A DNA stretch of 62,058 nucleotides from an uncultured Clostridia bacterium (GCA_934463115.1 CAKSIN010000014.1:1-62058); one strand, 5' to 3'. Positions 34,700 to 44,851 are shown, numbered from the stretch's first letter. Notes: generated by a model from the letters alone, not told the origin. Translations and numbers: made by a program.

Positions 34700-36886
34700 A
34701 TGAAAAAAGCAGCAATTGTTTTAATGGCATTTTTAATTACGGCGCAGTCATTGCCGGCTTTTGCAGACTGGTATAACGATGGTGAAACAATAGGTAAACC
34801 TGATACAACTGATTGGTTTTCCTGGGAAATAACGGATGACCAAAAAGCATTCGGAACAGCTATTGACGCATCGTTTCTTCTTGACGCTCCGGCTGGAAAA
34901 CACGGATATATACAGCGTGATGGGGCGCATATGAAGTTTGATGACGGCACCCCGGTTAGATTCTGGGGCGTGAATGTCGGAACAGAAGTGCCTTTTATGA
35001 CAAACAAAGATGACATGGTTAAAATAGCCGACAGGATTGCCAGATGCGGCTTTAATCTTGTCCGTATTCATGCTTGGGAATCAACAATGCAAAATAATAT
35101 ATTTGGTGATGGGCAAATAACACAGGTAACAAAGGCAGATTCGAAACAACTTGATAAGTTTTGTTACTTTTTGAGCCTTTTAAAAGAACGGGGTATATAC
35201 TTATATATGGATACACAGGTGAACCGCATATATATTCCTGATAAAACATTACCCGATGTCGAAGGCGGAAATTTTCGAACACGATATTATAATGATGTAA
35301 CATTTGAGGCACAAAAAGACCTTGTAAGGCAAGTTATGGGCATTGAAAATCCTTATACCGGTATTGTTAATGCGCAGGATCCAATGCTTGTATGTATGGA
35401 TTTTTCAAATGAGGCTACAATGCTCGGACTTCAAGACCTTGAGGAATCGGCCAATCGCTCAAAATTGACCGGTATGTGGAATAGGTGGCTGAAGGAAAAA
35501 TACAAGACTAATGAATCAATTGCCGAAGCATGGAATGAGGAAGGCAAGGTCGGACTAAAGGATGAAGAAAGTATTGAAACGGGTACGGTTGACCTTATAG
35601 GTGATGCAACAAAGGTGCTTGATGAATATTATAAGCAGGAAAACTATAGCAAGGCGCGAACTATGGACTGTATATATTTTGTTTATGACATCAGCTGTGA
35701 TTATTATGCACGTTTTGCAAAATTTCTTCGTGAGGAACTCGGCGTAAAGGCTTTGCTTACTACAAATGATATGGGATTCAACTATAATCAAAATTCGGAA
35801 ATAGTTTATATAAATACCGACTATGATTATACTGCACATCATATTTACAAGGCACATCCGGTTGGTTATGCATATTCATCCGGGACTCGGCTTACCGGTT
35901 GGACTTCAACGACAGTAGTTCTTGGATCTGAACTTTGGCGCATTGCACCATGGATGAACAATTATGACCAGCCATTTTTTATAACCGAGTGGGCCTCGGT
36001 CGCACCGGGGCCGTATGCGGCGGAGGGCACGCTGACAATGGCGGCAATTTCAAGTTATCAAAACTGGCATCCGCTGCATTTTGCTCTTTGGAGCAATAAA
36101 GAATTTTCGCCAGAAAAAGGGGTTGACAATTTCTTCTCGTCATATGACGAGGCGGATATAGTATCAATATACCCCGCAGCGGCAATAACATTTATGAGGG
36201 GAGATATAAAGGAACCAAAGACATCGTTTAACTTTACAATGAATTTTAATGATACCGTTACAGAGGGTAACTTGGGACAACCTATGATCGGTCTTAACGA
36301 TGCATGGCTTTGGACAAAGACGGGACTTTATTTTGAGGATAAAAGTGATGGGAAAGTGAATCCATCCACTCCCGAAGCTCTTGATGAGGCATACAAAAAG
36401 TATTACAATAATGAAATTCAGAGTGAGGATTTAAACTGGAACAGGCGTAGCGGAATTTTTAGGGTTACAACAGATTATACAAACATTGCGGCAGGTTTTA
36501 TCGGCAGTAAGGATGTGGATTGCGGTTTTGCGTCATTCAAATGCGATAATTACTCTGCAACAATTTCGCTCAACTCTGTGACCAAGGATACTCTGAACGA
36601 TAGCAAAAGACTGTTGCTTACCACTGTTACAAGGTCAAGAAACACCGGGTTTGCCGTGAGTGACGATCATTATACAATAGAAAGCCGCGGTACGGCACCG
36701 CAAGTTATAGAACCCGTCACCACAACGGTTACTCTGAAAACAGATAGTGATATTAAGGTATATGCTCTTGATTCGAATGGTCAAAGGACCGAAGAGATTT
36801 CGGTATCTATCGATAAAAAAGGAAACAAGGTGTTTGTGGCAGATGGAAAAAAATACAAGGCGGTGCATTATGAAATTTGCAAATAG
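34700..36886 (+). CDS. Exported clan GH-A-like glycoside hydrolase
   Basis: 728-residue secreted enzyme. Signal peptide to about 22 (PAFA). The barrel opens with HMKFDDGTPVRFWGVNVG, typical of GH5-like enzymes, then ADRIARCGFNLVRIHAW. The likely acid/base is Glu238 in DFSNEAT and the nucleophile Glu430 in FFITEWAS; both lie in strand-end contexts expected for clan GH-A. Residues about 590-728 form beta domains ending in a VYALDSNGQRTEEI segment shared with the proteins at 40193 and the remnant at 48976. The CAZy family cannot be set by eye; GH5, GH39/GH42-like or an unlisted family are possible. Its 3' end overlaps the next gene by 17 bases. Confidence 0.8.
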   Translation: MKKAAIVLMAFLITAQSLPAFADWYNDGETIGKPDTTDWFSWEITDDQKAFGTAIDASFLLDAPAGKHGYIQRDGAHMKFDDGTPVRFWGVNVGTEVPFMTNKDDMVKIADRIARCGFNLVRIHAWESTMQNNIFGDGQITQVTKADSKQLDKFCYFLSLLKERGIYLYMDTQVNRIYIPDKTLPDVEGGNFRTRYYNDVTFEAQKDLVRQVMGIENPYTGIVNAQDPMLVCMDFSNEATMLGLQDLEESANRSKLTGMWNRWLKEKYKTNESIAEAWNEEGKVGLKDEESIETGTVDLIGDATKVLDEYYKQENYSKARTMDCIYFVYDISCDYYARFAKFLREELGVKALLTTNDMGFNYNQNSEIVYINTDYDYTAHHIYKAHPVGYAYSSGTRLTGWTSTTVVLGSELWRIAPWMNNYDQPFFITEWASVAPGPYAAEGTLTMAAISSYQNWHPLHFALWSNKEFSPEKGVDNFFSSYDEADIVSIYPAAAITFMRGDIKEPKTSFNFTMNFNDTVTEGNLGQPMIGLNDAWLWTKTGLYFEDKSDGKVNPSTPEALDEAYKKYYNNEIQSEDLNWNRRSGIFRVTTDYTNIAAGFIGSKDVDCGFASFKCDNYSATISLNSVTKDTLNDSKRLLLTTVTRSRNTGFAVSDDHYTIESRGTAPQVIEPVTTTVTLKTDSDIKVYALDSNGQRTEEISVSIDKKGNKVFVADGKKYKAVHYEICK

Positions 36887-38459
36887 AGGAATGTTATGCA
36901 TGGCTGCGACCGTGATAATGATTTGTTTTTCGGCGGTCACAGCTAATGCTGAAAATTCTGTAAATATCACACGTGGCGAGACTTCCGAAATGATATACTC
37001 TCTTGCCCAAAAAATTGGAACGGAATTTCCTGAATATGAGGAAAAGTTTTACGATGATACAAACGATGATGCTCCGCAGAAACTTGCAGCAGCCGGGATA
37101 GTAAACGGTGTAGGCGAAAGAGCTTTTGCGCCCAATGAGGATCTTACACGGGAGCAGATGTGTACAATACTTACGCGTCTTATAGATAAAACATATGATG
37201 ATGTGGATGTGTCAGTGCATCCGAGGTACTTTTTTGACGACGGCTCATATGTTTCGTATTGGGCAAAGGCACCGGTGAATTATCTGTATTTTCTTGGCGT
37301 GATAAACGGTACTGGTGATAATACTGTATCACCGCTGGACACTCTTACCCGCGAGCAAGCTGAGATAATGTGTGATCGGATTTATGAAAAAAGTCAAAAC
37401 GGCGGTTTTAACCTAAAAGAGGAAACGCCTGATTTTTCTTGGGAAATTGAGCCGCAGTTTGATGGTTTGGTTCCGAACACAAAATTCGCATGTGGACTTG
37501 CAGCGGTATCAAAGAATGGAAAATACGGATATATTAACAAAAACGGTGAGGTTGTTATTCCGTATTCTTATGACCGTGGTTATGATTTTCTTGATGGTAT
37601 GGCAAAGGTTGAAAAAAACGGAAAAATCGGATATGTTGATAAAAGAGGCAAGATATGTATTCCCATTGAGTATGAAGACGGCGGCGATTTTTACGAGGAT
37701 CGCGCGTGGGTAAAAAAAGATGGAAAAATAGGATTCCTTAATAAACAGGGACAGTGTGCAATACCGTTTGAATACGATTACGCTTACGATTTTGAAGAAG
37801 GTCTGGCAGCGGTAAAGAAAGACGGGAAGTTTGGTTTTATCGACAAAAATGGCAACACGGCTATTCCATTCAAATATGATTGGGCATGTTCGTTTTCGGA
37901 GGGACTTGCCAGAATGTGTGAAAGCGGCAGGTACAGTTATATCGACAAAAGCGGAGAAATTGCAATAAATTGCAAATATCAGTATATTTATGATTTCAGT
38001 GAGGGTGTGGCACATTTCTACGACAGAGAGTGCTGGGGAACCATGGATAAAAGCGGTAAAATTTTAAATTATGGTAATATCGGTTGGAGATACCCTTCAA
38101 GCGAAGGCTATATAAAGATACATCCGAACGATGATTATGAACGCAGGTATGGTTTTGTAGACTCGCATTTCACACATTGGATATTCTATATGGATAGAAA
38201 TGATCAGGTTGTACCGAGTGATTTCAATGATTTTCACGAAGGTCTTGCAGCTGCGGCTTACTATGTGCAGCCCCATGATTCTATTCTGAGGTCGTATATG
38301 AGCAAAAAAGGAAAGTTCATTTTCCCGAAACGAGAAACAATTGATGTGCATTGCGAATATGATTTGGACACATTTTATCTTATGGATTTTTCTGAGGGTA
38401 TGGCGGCTGTTGTAAACAATGAGGGAAAACTCGGGTTTGTTAAAAATCCGCTCTTTTAA
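36870..38459 (+). CDS. Exported protein with SLH-like repeats and WG repeats
   Basis: 529 residues. Signal peptide to about 26 (VTANA). Two SLH-type repeats (about 30-190, each with LTREQ) precede at least seven WG (KWG) repeats from about 200 to the end, each of the form YGYINKNGEVVIPYSYD. WG repeats build an elongated beta structure of uncertain ligand. I start at 36870, inside the end of the GH gene, where aaggcggtg lies five bases upstream and a signal peptide begins; reading further upstream gives coding sequence of the GH gene in another frame. The 17-base overlap implies coupling with the GH gene. Confidence 0.82.
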   Translation: MKFANRGMLCMAATVIMICFSAVTANAENSVNITRGETSEMIYSLAQKIGTEFPEYEEKFYDDTNDDAPQKLAAAGIVNGVGERAFAPNEDLTREQMCTILTRLIDKTYDDVDVSVHPRYFFDDGSYVSYWAKAPVNYLYFLGVINGTGDNTVSPLDTLTREQAEIMCDRIYEKSQNGGFNLKEETPDFSWEIEPQFDGLVPNTKFACGLAAVSKNGKYGYINKNGEVVIPYSYDRGYDFLDGMAKVEKNGKIGYVDKRGKICIPIEYEDGGDFYEDRAWVKKDGKIGFLNKQGQCAIPFEYDYAYDFEEGLAAVKKDGKFGFIDKNGNTAIPFKYDWACSFSEGLARMCESGRYSYIDKSGEIAINCKYQYIYDFSEGVAHFYDRECWGTMDKSGKILNYGNIGWRYPSSEGYIKIHPNDDYERRYGFVDSHFTHWIFYMDRNDQVVPSDFNDFHEGLAAAAYYVQPHDSILRSYMSKKGKFIFPKRETIDVHCEYDLDTFYLMDFSEGMAAVVNNEGKLGFVKNPLF

Positions 38460-38475
38460 AATTTGAGGTGAGCGT

Positions 38476-40182
38476 ATGAAGAAAATTTTTGCCGGTATAA
38501 TAATGTTTGCATCGGTATTCTGCACAATAGGAAGCGATGTGATTTTTGCTTCCGTATCGGATAGAATAAATGTAGAATACCAAGCTGACTTCAGTTCGGC
38601 GCCGTCGGGGGATACAATTGTAAAGTCATCAGTGCCTACAAAATGGTTTGAAGATGATAAAGCAATATGGTACGGAAGCAAGAAAAACGGTTATGAGTGG
38701 AGTGTGGCGGGATTTTCGGGAACGAGCAACAGCGGTACAGCAAAAATAATCGTTTGGCCGGGCGGAGAATCTGATTTAAAGTATAAACCCAAACTGGGTG
38801 ATTGTATTTTTGGCGGATTAAAAGCGCTATCGGCAACCATATATACAGGCGAAATGGGAAATGCTGTTGGTTGTTTTGCTGAGGTACGTTGCATGGTGAG
38901 TAAAGATGCTGCGTCATATATCGCTTTTGGAACAGAAACTGATAGTGGGCGGATATATTATTCAAAGGATGGCAAAAAAATATATATAGGGCAAAGGGAT
39001 ACCACATGTTCGGGAAGTACAATAAACATTGAAATTGCTATGGAAAAAAGTGTAATTAATTATGTTATTGACGGACATCCCGGCAGAATTGCGGTTAAGG
39101 ATATGTCGAATCGTAACGTTAATACAGAGTATCCGATTGTATTGTATGGCGGACTTGGAAATGAAAAACAAGTATTATTTTCAGATATACATATCAGTTA
39201 CTATGTTTTGAATCCTTCAAGTATCATTTCCTTGCCGTATTCTGCTATAATCGGCAGAAGCGGTACGAGTCTTGAAAAAAACAGCATACTGGACAGTAAT
39301 GCCTCACAGCTTCAGTCGTATTTCAGCACAACAGGCGGCAAAAATGAATGGATAAAGGATGAAGACGGTAATAAAGTTGGTTTAAAATATACATTTTCCG
39401 CAGAAACGACAAATAATGCAATTTTCGGAACGGGAAAAAAGAGTGAAGCAAGCAGTGCAGATTTTGGAATTGACGATGAGAACTTCAAATATTCTGAATT
39501 AGAGTTTGAGATAAAGGCTGAATCCATCAAACCACAGGATATAAGTATAAATTTAGGATTTACGCCGGTATCAGACAAATGGGCCGATTATGCATATTAC
39601 GGCAGAAGATTGTACAAGGCTGTTTCCGTTGCATGTTACGCAGATAATGTAGGCGACTGGAAGAAAATAACGATTCCATTAAGCGATTTCAACAGCGAAC
39701 GAACTGCACAATACTGTATTCCGGGAACAGATATATGGACATATGAAAAGGTTGATTGGAGCAAATTCAATCTTATTCATGTAAATGCTGAATCATCGTC
39801 GCAAAGCAGCTCGTTATGTATACGAAATGTTTCTTTTAATATTGCAAAATTTGTTGACTGTACAGCCGAATATGGATTTGTTGATGAGGAAATGAATGCA
39901 GTAAAAAATTTAGAGGATGCTCGTGAAAAAAATATAAACTGTATTATCAGAGCGACAAACTTAAAGACGACTGTGGAGAAAATAAAGCCGATGATTATTG
40001 CATATAAAGAGGGAAAAGTCGTGTATGCCGAAATGACTGAAATTGAAGTGCAGCCGAACAGTCAAAAATACGTGAGAGTCGGTTCATTTACGACTCCGAA
40101 AAACACTGACGGATTTGTTGTTAAGGCACTGATTTTGGGAGAAAACGGAGAAATGTACGGAAATGAATGTATTATCAAATAG
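38476..40182 (+). CDS. Exported multimodular protein, paralogue of the neighbours
   Basis: 568 residues; signal peptide to about 28 (VIFAS). Residues 35-250 are the same module as the N-terminus of the protein at 26708 (shared YQADFSSAPSGDT / YTADFSRVETGDT and KWFEDD, and the AEVRCMVSKDAASYIAFG core). Residues 265-455 are the CBM-like module of the protein at 33560 (KKITIPLSDFN ... LCIRNVSFNIAKF), and the final 110 residues are the tail domain. No catalytic motif. It is therefore a recombination of modules found separately in its neighbours, pointing to a shared ligand. Ribosome site gaggtgagcgt. Confidence 0.8.
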   Translation: MKKIFAGIIMFASVFCTIGSDVIFASVSDRINVEYQADFSSAPSGDTIVKSSVPTKWFEDDKAIWYGSKKNGYEWSVAGFSGTSNSGTAKIIVWPGGESDLKYKPKLGDCIFGGLKALSATIYTGEMGNAVGCFAEVRCMVSKDAASYIAFGTETDSGRIYYSKDGKKIYIGQRDTTCSGSTINIEIAMEKSVINYVIDGHPGRIAVKDMSNRNVNTEYPIVLYGGLGNEKQVLFSDIHISYYVLNPSSIISLPYSAIIGRSGTSLEKNSILDSNASQLQSYFSTTGGKNEWIKDEDGNKVGLKYTFSAETTNNAIFGTGKKSEASSADFGIDDENFKYSELEFEIKAESIKPQDISINLGFTPVSDKWADYAYYGRRLYKAVSVACYADNVGDWKKITIPLSDFNSERTAQYCIPGTDIWTYEKVDWSKFNLIHVNAESSSQSSSLCIRNVSFNIAKFVDCTAEYGFVDEEMNAVKNLEDAREKNINCIIRATNLKTTVEKIKPMIIAYKEGKVVYAEMTEIEVQPNSQKYVRVGSFTTPKNTDGFVVKALILGENGEMYGNECIIK

Positions 40183-40192
40183 AGGTGACTGT

Positions 40193-43100
40193 ATGAAAAA
40201 ACTTATTTCATTTGTATTGATATTTGCAATAATTTTCGGTGGCATCAATATTTTTGCTGAAGGAATGTACACAGAAAACCCCGATACATCTGATTGGATA
40301 GTATGGGAAAATCCGACATATTCAAAAAGGTCCGGAACAGCGACAGATGCGTCGTTTTTACTTGACGCCCCTGCCGGAAAACATGGTTTTATACATGCAA
40401 GTGGTGAAGATATGTATTTTGAGGATGGAACCCGGGCAAGATTCTGGGGGATAAACGTAGGCCGTGAGGCAGTGTTCGGCACGTATGAGGAGGCTAATGC
40501 ACTTGCTGAAAGGATTGCGCAAAGCGGATATAACCTTGTCAGGCTTCACCAGATGGACGACAATACATTTGATTGTATATTCGGAGAATCCGGAGCGGCA
40601 AGTATAGACAAAAATCAACTGAATAAACTGTTTTATTTTATTTCCTGCTTAAAAGAGCGTGGAATATACATATATGCAGATTTATTGGTAAAAAGAAATC
40701 TTAACAATGCATTTATAAATGATAATGGTGCTGTCGGGGCGGCAATCTTCTTTGACGATAAGCTTATTGAGTTGCAAAAGGAGTATGCACAGACACTTTT
40801 GACGACGGTAAATCCGTTTACCAGTCTTGCCCTAAAGGACGATCCTGTCCTTGTGTTTGTACAGCTTGTAAATGAGTTTGGCGCGTTTGATATTTCGGCA
40901 AATTCAATGTCGGAGTATTATATTGCAGAAATGAATGTATTGTTTAACGAATATCTATCCAAAAAATATGAGTCGGATTCCGAACTTTTCGAGGCATGGA
41001 AAAAGACTGATGGCAGCAGTGACGTTAACGTCGGCGAGAGTATTGTCGAAAAAAATGTGACTTTTTTCGGAGACGGCAGTAATGACTTCAGCGAGCTTAT
41101 GGATGGATTTGGTGAACAAAAACGCTCGGATGTATATGAATTTTTGTATGCAATTATGGAAAAATACTATGCAAATATGCGCGATTATTTGAGGGAATCA
41201 GGTATTCGTGCGATGATTACAGGTGTCGGAATGGGAGGAGGAAAATCAAATGAAGTTCCTGCCAATGTACGGCTGAATAAGGAATACTTTGATTTTACCG
41301 ACAGACATACATACATGGCGCATCCGACAAATGGATGGATAATGGCTGATGGCTTGAATTATTGGGGTGCATCAATGTTGTATTCTCCTGAGATATTTAA
41401 GAGCGTTCCTGCCTCAAAGCCGTATAATCAGCCATATATTTTGGGAGAATGGGAGGAATGCAACACAAGTGAATATCGCGCTGAGGCGATGCCGATGATG
41501 GCGGGCTACGCGTGTTTTCAAAATTATACACCAATACATTTTTGTCTTATTAGCGGCAGAGAAAGAGATAATAAAAATGGATATATCGACAATCCATTTT
41601 CTGTATACAATGATCCCGTTCAAACAGCGGCAGCACCGATTTCTTCAATGATTTATCTTCGTCATGAGGTTGATGAGGCGGAAAATGAGCATTACAGTGT
41701 TACAAATAAAAAGGCCATAATTGAAAAGCAGTCAACATTTTATGATTATGATGATTCATTTCGATATTTGAAACGCGGAGTAATTTATGATGATTTGCCT
41801 GATTACACTGAAGATGCCGTAAACGAAACTTCATATAAAGAGTTATATGTTTCGGGAATGGCAAGTTTAAACAGTAAAATAAACAATCAAATGTGTTATT
41901 CTTCATTTGATGAAAAAAACAAATGGCAAAACACGAATGCAAAAGATTTTCATATGTTTTCGATAAACAGCGACTACACAAATCTTGTTACCGGTTTTGA
42001 AAAGGGCAAGATTTATGAGTTTGGGGATACATATATTGCATACAATAACGATTTTGCAATGGTAGGCTTGACATCTGTTACAACTGATAAAATTTCTGAA
42101 AGTAACAGGTTGCTTGTAACTGCCATAGGTCGGGCAAGAAGCAAAGGATATGAGGTAGACTATGGCAGTTCAACAATTAAATCAGGCGGACATGCTCCGG
42201 TACTCGCCGAACCGATAGATGCGGAAATTATATTAAAAACTAACAAAAACATAAAGGTCTATGCTCTTGATTCAAGCGGAAGACGCAAAGCTGAGGTAGC
42301 AGTTACCGATACTGACAAAGGAAAAAAAGTACATATCGGAAAGGAGTATAAGGCTCTTTTTTATGAAATTGTAAAAGAGGACAGTTTTACCGGGATAGGC
42401 GTTTCGGCGGATTTTGAGTCCGGTATTGAAGCACACGGCTTTGCAAAGAATTTTGCAGACAAATCAGTAAATGTTTCTGTTGTTAAAAATGGCAAGGAAT
42501 ATTTTAGTGTAGATACAAAAGCGGATTTGTACGGGAACATTGATGTTAATATTCCGATTACCACGGAAATTTCCGACGGTGTATATGAAATTAATGCAAA
42601 AAGCGGATCTGATAAAGTCAGCGGCAGCTTTGTTTATGCGGGTTACAACAGACCGAGCATAATTGCCGATACATCGATCAGCGGTAAAAAATTTACTGTG
42701 TACGGAAAGGTTACAGCATACGGAAACGCTGTGGAAAATGCGAATGTAACGGTTAGAATAACAAAGCCGTCTGGAACTGAGAGTGACGCTGATATATCGG
42801 CAAAGGATATTTTCGATTTAAAAAGTGTTATGACAGATGAAACCGGTAACTATACAGCGGAGTTCAGTTTTTCAAACTGCGAAAGCGGTTATTACGTCGC
42901 TAGCGTTATTGCAACAGTAAGAAACGGTGAAAAATTGTATCGCACATATCCGACAAGCTCCGGCTTTGAATATGATTCGAAAGAAACATATCTGGAAATT
43001 CAAAATGCGGAGGATAAATCGGCAGTATATATGGTAAGGCCGGGCGAGTCGATAACGGGAATAGTGCGCTGCAACGAAGAGTTGAGCGGTTGTATACTTT

Positions 43101-43267
43101 TGGCGGTATATAATAAAGATATGCTTGTAAGCGCTTCAATCGGTGATAATAAAACTGTTTCTGCAAAGATTCCCGAAATTGTGGGTGATTTAAGCGTGAA
43201 GATATTGTTTATTAAAAGCCTTGCGGATATTACGCCTCTTGCAAGCAGTGCCTATATTAAGGAGTAG
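40193..43267 (+). CDS. Exported clan GH-A-like glycoside hydrolase with extra C-terminal beta domains
   Basis: 1024-residue paralogue of the enzyme at 34700. Signal peptide to about 22 (NIFA). It shares the opening DMYFEDGTRARFWGINVG; the likely acid/base is Glu228 in QLVNEFG and the nucleophile Glu419 in YILGEWEEC. After the common beta domains (VYALDSSGRRKAEVAV, about 690-710) it has about 310 further residues of immunoglobulin-like modules (for example KFTVYGKVTAYGNAVENANVTVRI). ATG at 40193 with gaggtgactgt. The last 117 codons are duplicated downstream at 44501-44851. Substrate unknown. Confidence 0.8.
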   Translation: MKKLISFVLIFAIIFGGINIFAEGMYTENPDTSDWIVWENPTYSKRSGTATDASFLLDAPAGKHGFIHASGEDMYFEDGTRARFWGINVGREAVFGTYEEANALAERIAQSGYNLVRLHQMDDNTFDCIFGESGAASIDKNQLNKLFYFISCLKERGIYIYADLLVKRNLNNAFINDNGAVGAAIFFDDKLIELQKEYAQTLLTTVNPFTSLALKDDPVLVFVQLVNEFGAFDISANSMSEYYIAEMNVLFNEYLSKKYESDSELFEAWKKTDGSSDVNVGESIVEKNVTFFGDGSNDFSELMDGFGEQKRSDVYEFLYAIMEKYYANMRDYLRESGIRAMITGVGMGGGKSNEVPANVRLNKEYFDFTDRHTYMAHPTNGWIMADGLNYWGASMLYSPEIFKSVPASKPYNQPYILGEWEECNTSEYRAEAMPMMAGYACFQNYTPIHFCLISGRERDNKNGYIDNPFSVYNDPVQTAAAPISSMIYLRHEVDEAENEHYSVTNKKAIIEKQSTFYDYDDSFRYLKRGVIYDDLPDYTEDAVNETSYKELYVSGMASLNSKINNQMCYSSFDEKNKWQNTNAKDFHMFSINSDYTNLVTGFEKGKIYEFGDTYIAYNNDFAMVGLTSVTTDKISESNRLLVTAIGRARSKGYEVDYGSSTIKSGGHAPVLAEPIDAEIILKTNKNIKVYALDSSGRRKAEVAVTDTDKGKKVHIGKEYKALFYEIVKEDSFTGIGVSADFESGIEAHGFAKNFADKSVNVSVVKNGKEYFSVDTKADLYGNIDVNIPITTEISDGVYEINAKSGSDKVSGSFVYAGYNRPSIIADTSISGKKFTVYGKVTAYGNAVENANVTVRITKPSGTESDADISAKDIFDLKSVMTDETGNYTAEFSFSNCESGYYVASVIATVRNGEKLYRTYPTSSGFEYDSKETYLEIQNAEDKSAVYMVRPGESITGIVRCNEELSGCILLAVYNKDMLVSASIGDNKTVSAKIPEIVGDLSVKILFIKSLADITPLASSAYIKE

Positions 43268-44500
43268 ATAATATGAAAATAAAAGGAGTAGATAATATGA
43301 AAATAAAAATAATTGATGAGCCGAGGGTTGTGTGCTCAAATAAAAACAGTATACATAACTATTTTGCATGGCCGACTGTGACGAGACTTCAGGACGGTAC
43401 GCTTGCTTTTGTTGCATCCGGGTTTCGTATGAGGCATATTTGTCCGTTCGGAAAGGTTGTTATATGTTATAGCCGCGATGAAGGGAAAACATGGTCAAAT
43501 CCTGCGGTTTTAATTGATACGCCGCTTGATGACAGAGATGCCGGTATTCTTCCGTACGGGGATAAGAAGGTAATTGTAACCTCGTTTAACGATATGGTGA
43601 GAGTGCAGCGCAAATGTGCGAAAGATCACGAAATGAAAGCGGATAATCCGTATATATACGCATATCTTGACAGAATAGAAGCCGAAAACCTGGAAAACGG
43701 ATATTTTGGGTCGACATATGTTCTGAGCAACGACGGCGGGTATACATTCGGCGACATAAAATTCTGCGGCATTTCAACACCCCATGGACCGGCCCTTTTG
43801 AATGACGGCAGAGTGATTTATATCGGCAGAATATGGAATGGGGGAACATCGTATGGTTTGCCGCCAAAACCGGATACAAAGGATGTAATCGAGTGTCATA
43901 TTATGAATGAAAACGGTGACTTTGAGTATTTATCCGAGATTGAGGAAATCTATGTTGACGGTGAAAAAAAGCTGTCCTGCGAACCGCATACCATTGTTCT
44001 TCCTGACGGGAAAATTATTGTTCATATAAGAGTGGAAAACTATTCAGGCGGACATTTTATGAGTATTTACCAGAGCGAATCGCATGATGACGGAAGAACC
44101 TTTACAAAGCCGCATCGAATTATCGAGTTCGGCGAGGGTGCGCCGTCACATATTATGCGCCATTCAAGCGGCCGGCTGATCGCAACCTACGGACATCGGA
44201 TTGAGCCGATTGGAATAAGAGCGATGGTAAGCGACGACAACGGCGAAAGCTGGAATACGGGGCTTACTGTATGTAATACGCTAAAAGGAAATGACGATAT
44301 AGGCTATCCGTCATCGGTAGAGCTTGAGGACGGAAGCATTCTGACAATTTTTTACGCTCACCGCGGCACGGAGAAATCAAAGCTGTATGCGCACAGGGAT
44401 TGTGACATCCCATCAGAAATTATGCAGGTTATTTGGAAATTCGAGGACTAAAATTATAATAGGAGATGTTTATTATGGAAAAAAGAATTGTACTCAATAT
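42917..44500 (+). repeat. 1,584-bp tandem duplication, copy 1
   Basis: Runs from inside the 3' end of the GH-A-like gene, through a complete BNR-repeat gene, into the first codons of the next BNR gene. Copy 2 follows immediately. Apart from a tract of about 145 bases near 44305-44440, with about 21 differences, I see no mismatch between copies. The join shows microhomology aagaaac between the two parent positions. Confidence 0.95.
43297..44451 (+). CDS. BNR-repeat (sialidase-fold) protein, copy 1
   Basis: 384-residue protein without signal peptide, so predicted cytoplasmic. Asp-box repeats SRDEGKTW, SNDGGYTF, SHDDGRTF and SDDNGESW mark a six-bladed beta propeller of the sialidase/BNR type; related proteins include exo-sialidases and unassigned glycosidases. 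I do not see a complete sialidase Arg triad with certainty, so activity is open. A 24-base block (ggagtagataatatgaaaataaaa) is doubled at the start, giving two ribosome-site/ATG pairs (ATGs at 43273 and 43297); the downstream one is chosen since it keeps the conserved length. Copy 2 lies at 44881-46035 with only two amino acid differences seen (Glu/Asp and Thr/Ile near the C-terminus). Confidence 0.85.
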   Translation: MKIKIIDEPRVVCSNKNSIHNYFAWPTVTRLQDGTLAFVASGFRMRHICPFGKVVICYSRDEGKTWSNPAVLIDTPLDDRDAGILPYGDKKVIVTSFNDMVRVQRKCAKDHEMKADNPYIYAYLDRIEAENLENGYFGSTYVLSNDGGYTFGDIKFCGISTPHGPALLNDGRVIYIGRIWNGGTSYGLPPKPDTKDVIECHIMNENGDFEYLSEIEEIYVDGEKKLSCEPHTIVLPDGKIIVHIRVENYSGGHFMSIYQSESHDDGRTFTKPHRIIEFGEGAPSHIMRHSSGRLIATYGHRIEPIGIRAMVSDDNGESWNTGLTVCNTLKGNDDIGYPSSVELEDGSILTIFYAHRGTEKSKLYAHRDCDIPSEIMQVIWKFED

Positions 44501-44504
44501 GTAA
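44475..44504 (+). pseudogene. Truncated 5' end of the downstream BNR gene
   Basis: ATG plus eight codons (MEKRIVLNM) identical to the start of the gene at 46059, then TAA created by the duplication join. It keeps its aggagatg ribosome site and would make only a nonapeptide. Confidence 0.9.
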
Positions 44505-44851
44505 GAAACGGTGAAAAATTGTATCGCACATATCCGACAAGCTCCGGCTTTGAATATGATTCGAAAGAAACATATCTGGAAATTCAAAATGCGGAGGATA
44601 AATCGGCAGTATATATGGTAAGGCCGGGCGAGTCGATAACGGGAATAGTGCGCTGCAACGAAGAGTTGAGCGGTTGTATACTTTTGGCGGTATATAATAA
44701 AGATATGCTTGTAAGCGCTTCAATCGGTGATAATAAAACTGTTTCTGCAAAGATTCCCGAAATTGTGGGTGATTTAAGCGTGAAGATATTGTTTATTAAA
44801 AGCCTTGCGGATATTACGCCTCTTGCAAGCAGTGCCTATATTAAGGAGTAG
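44501..44851 (+). pseudogene. Duplicated 3' fragment of the GH-A-like gene
   Basis: Encodes the last 116 residues (VRNGEKLYRT to the C-terminus) of the 1024-residue enzyme, identical in sequence. It has no start or ribosome site of its own; the open frame extends back into the BNR gene only by chance. Product of the tandem duplication. Confidence 0.92.

Noticed and set aside
44387..44851. 154-residue frame between the BNR genes as a separate gene
   Set aside because: It is the duplicated 3' end of the GH-A-like gene read through the duplication join; no independent start signal.
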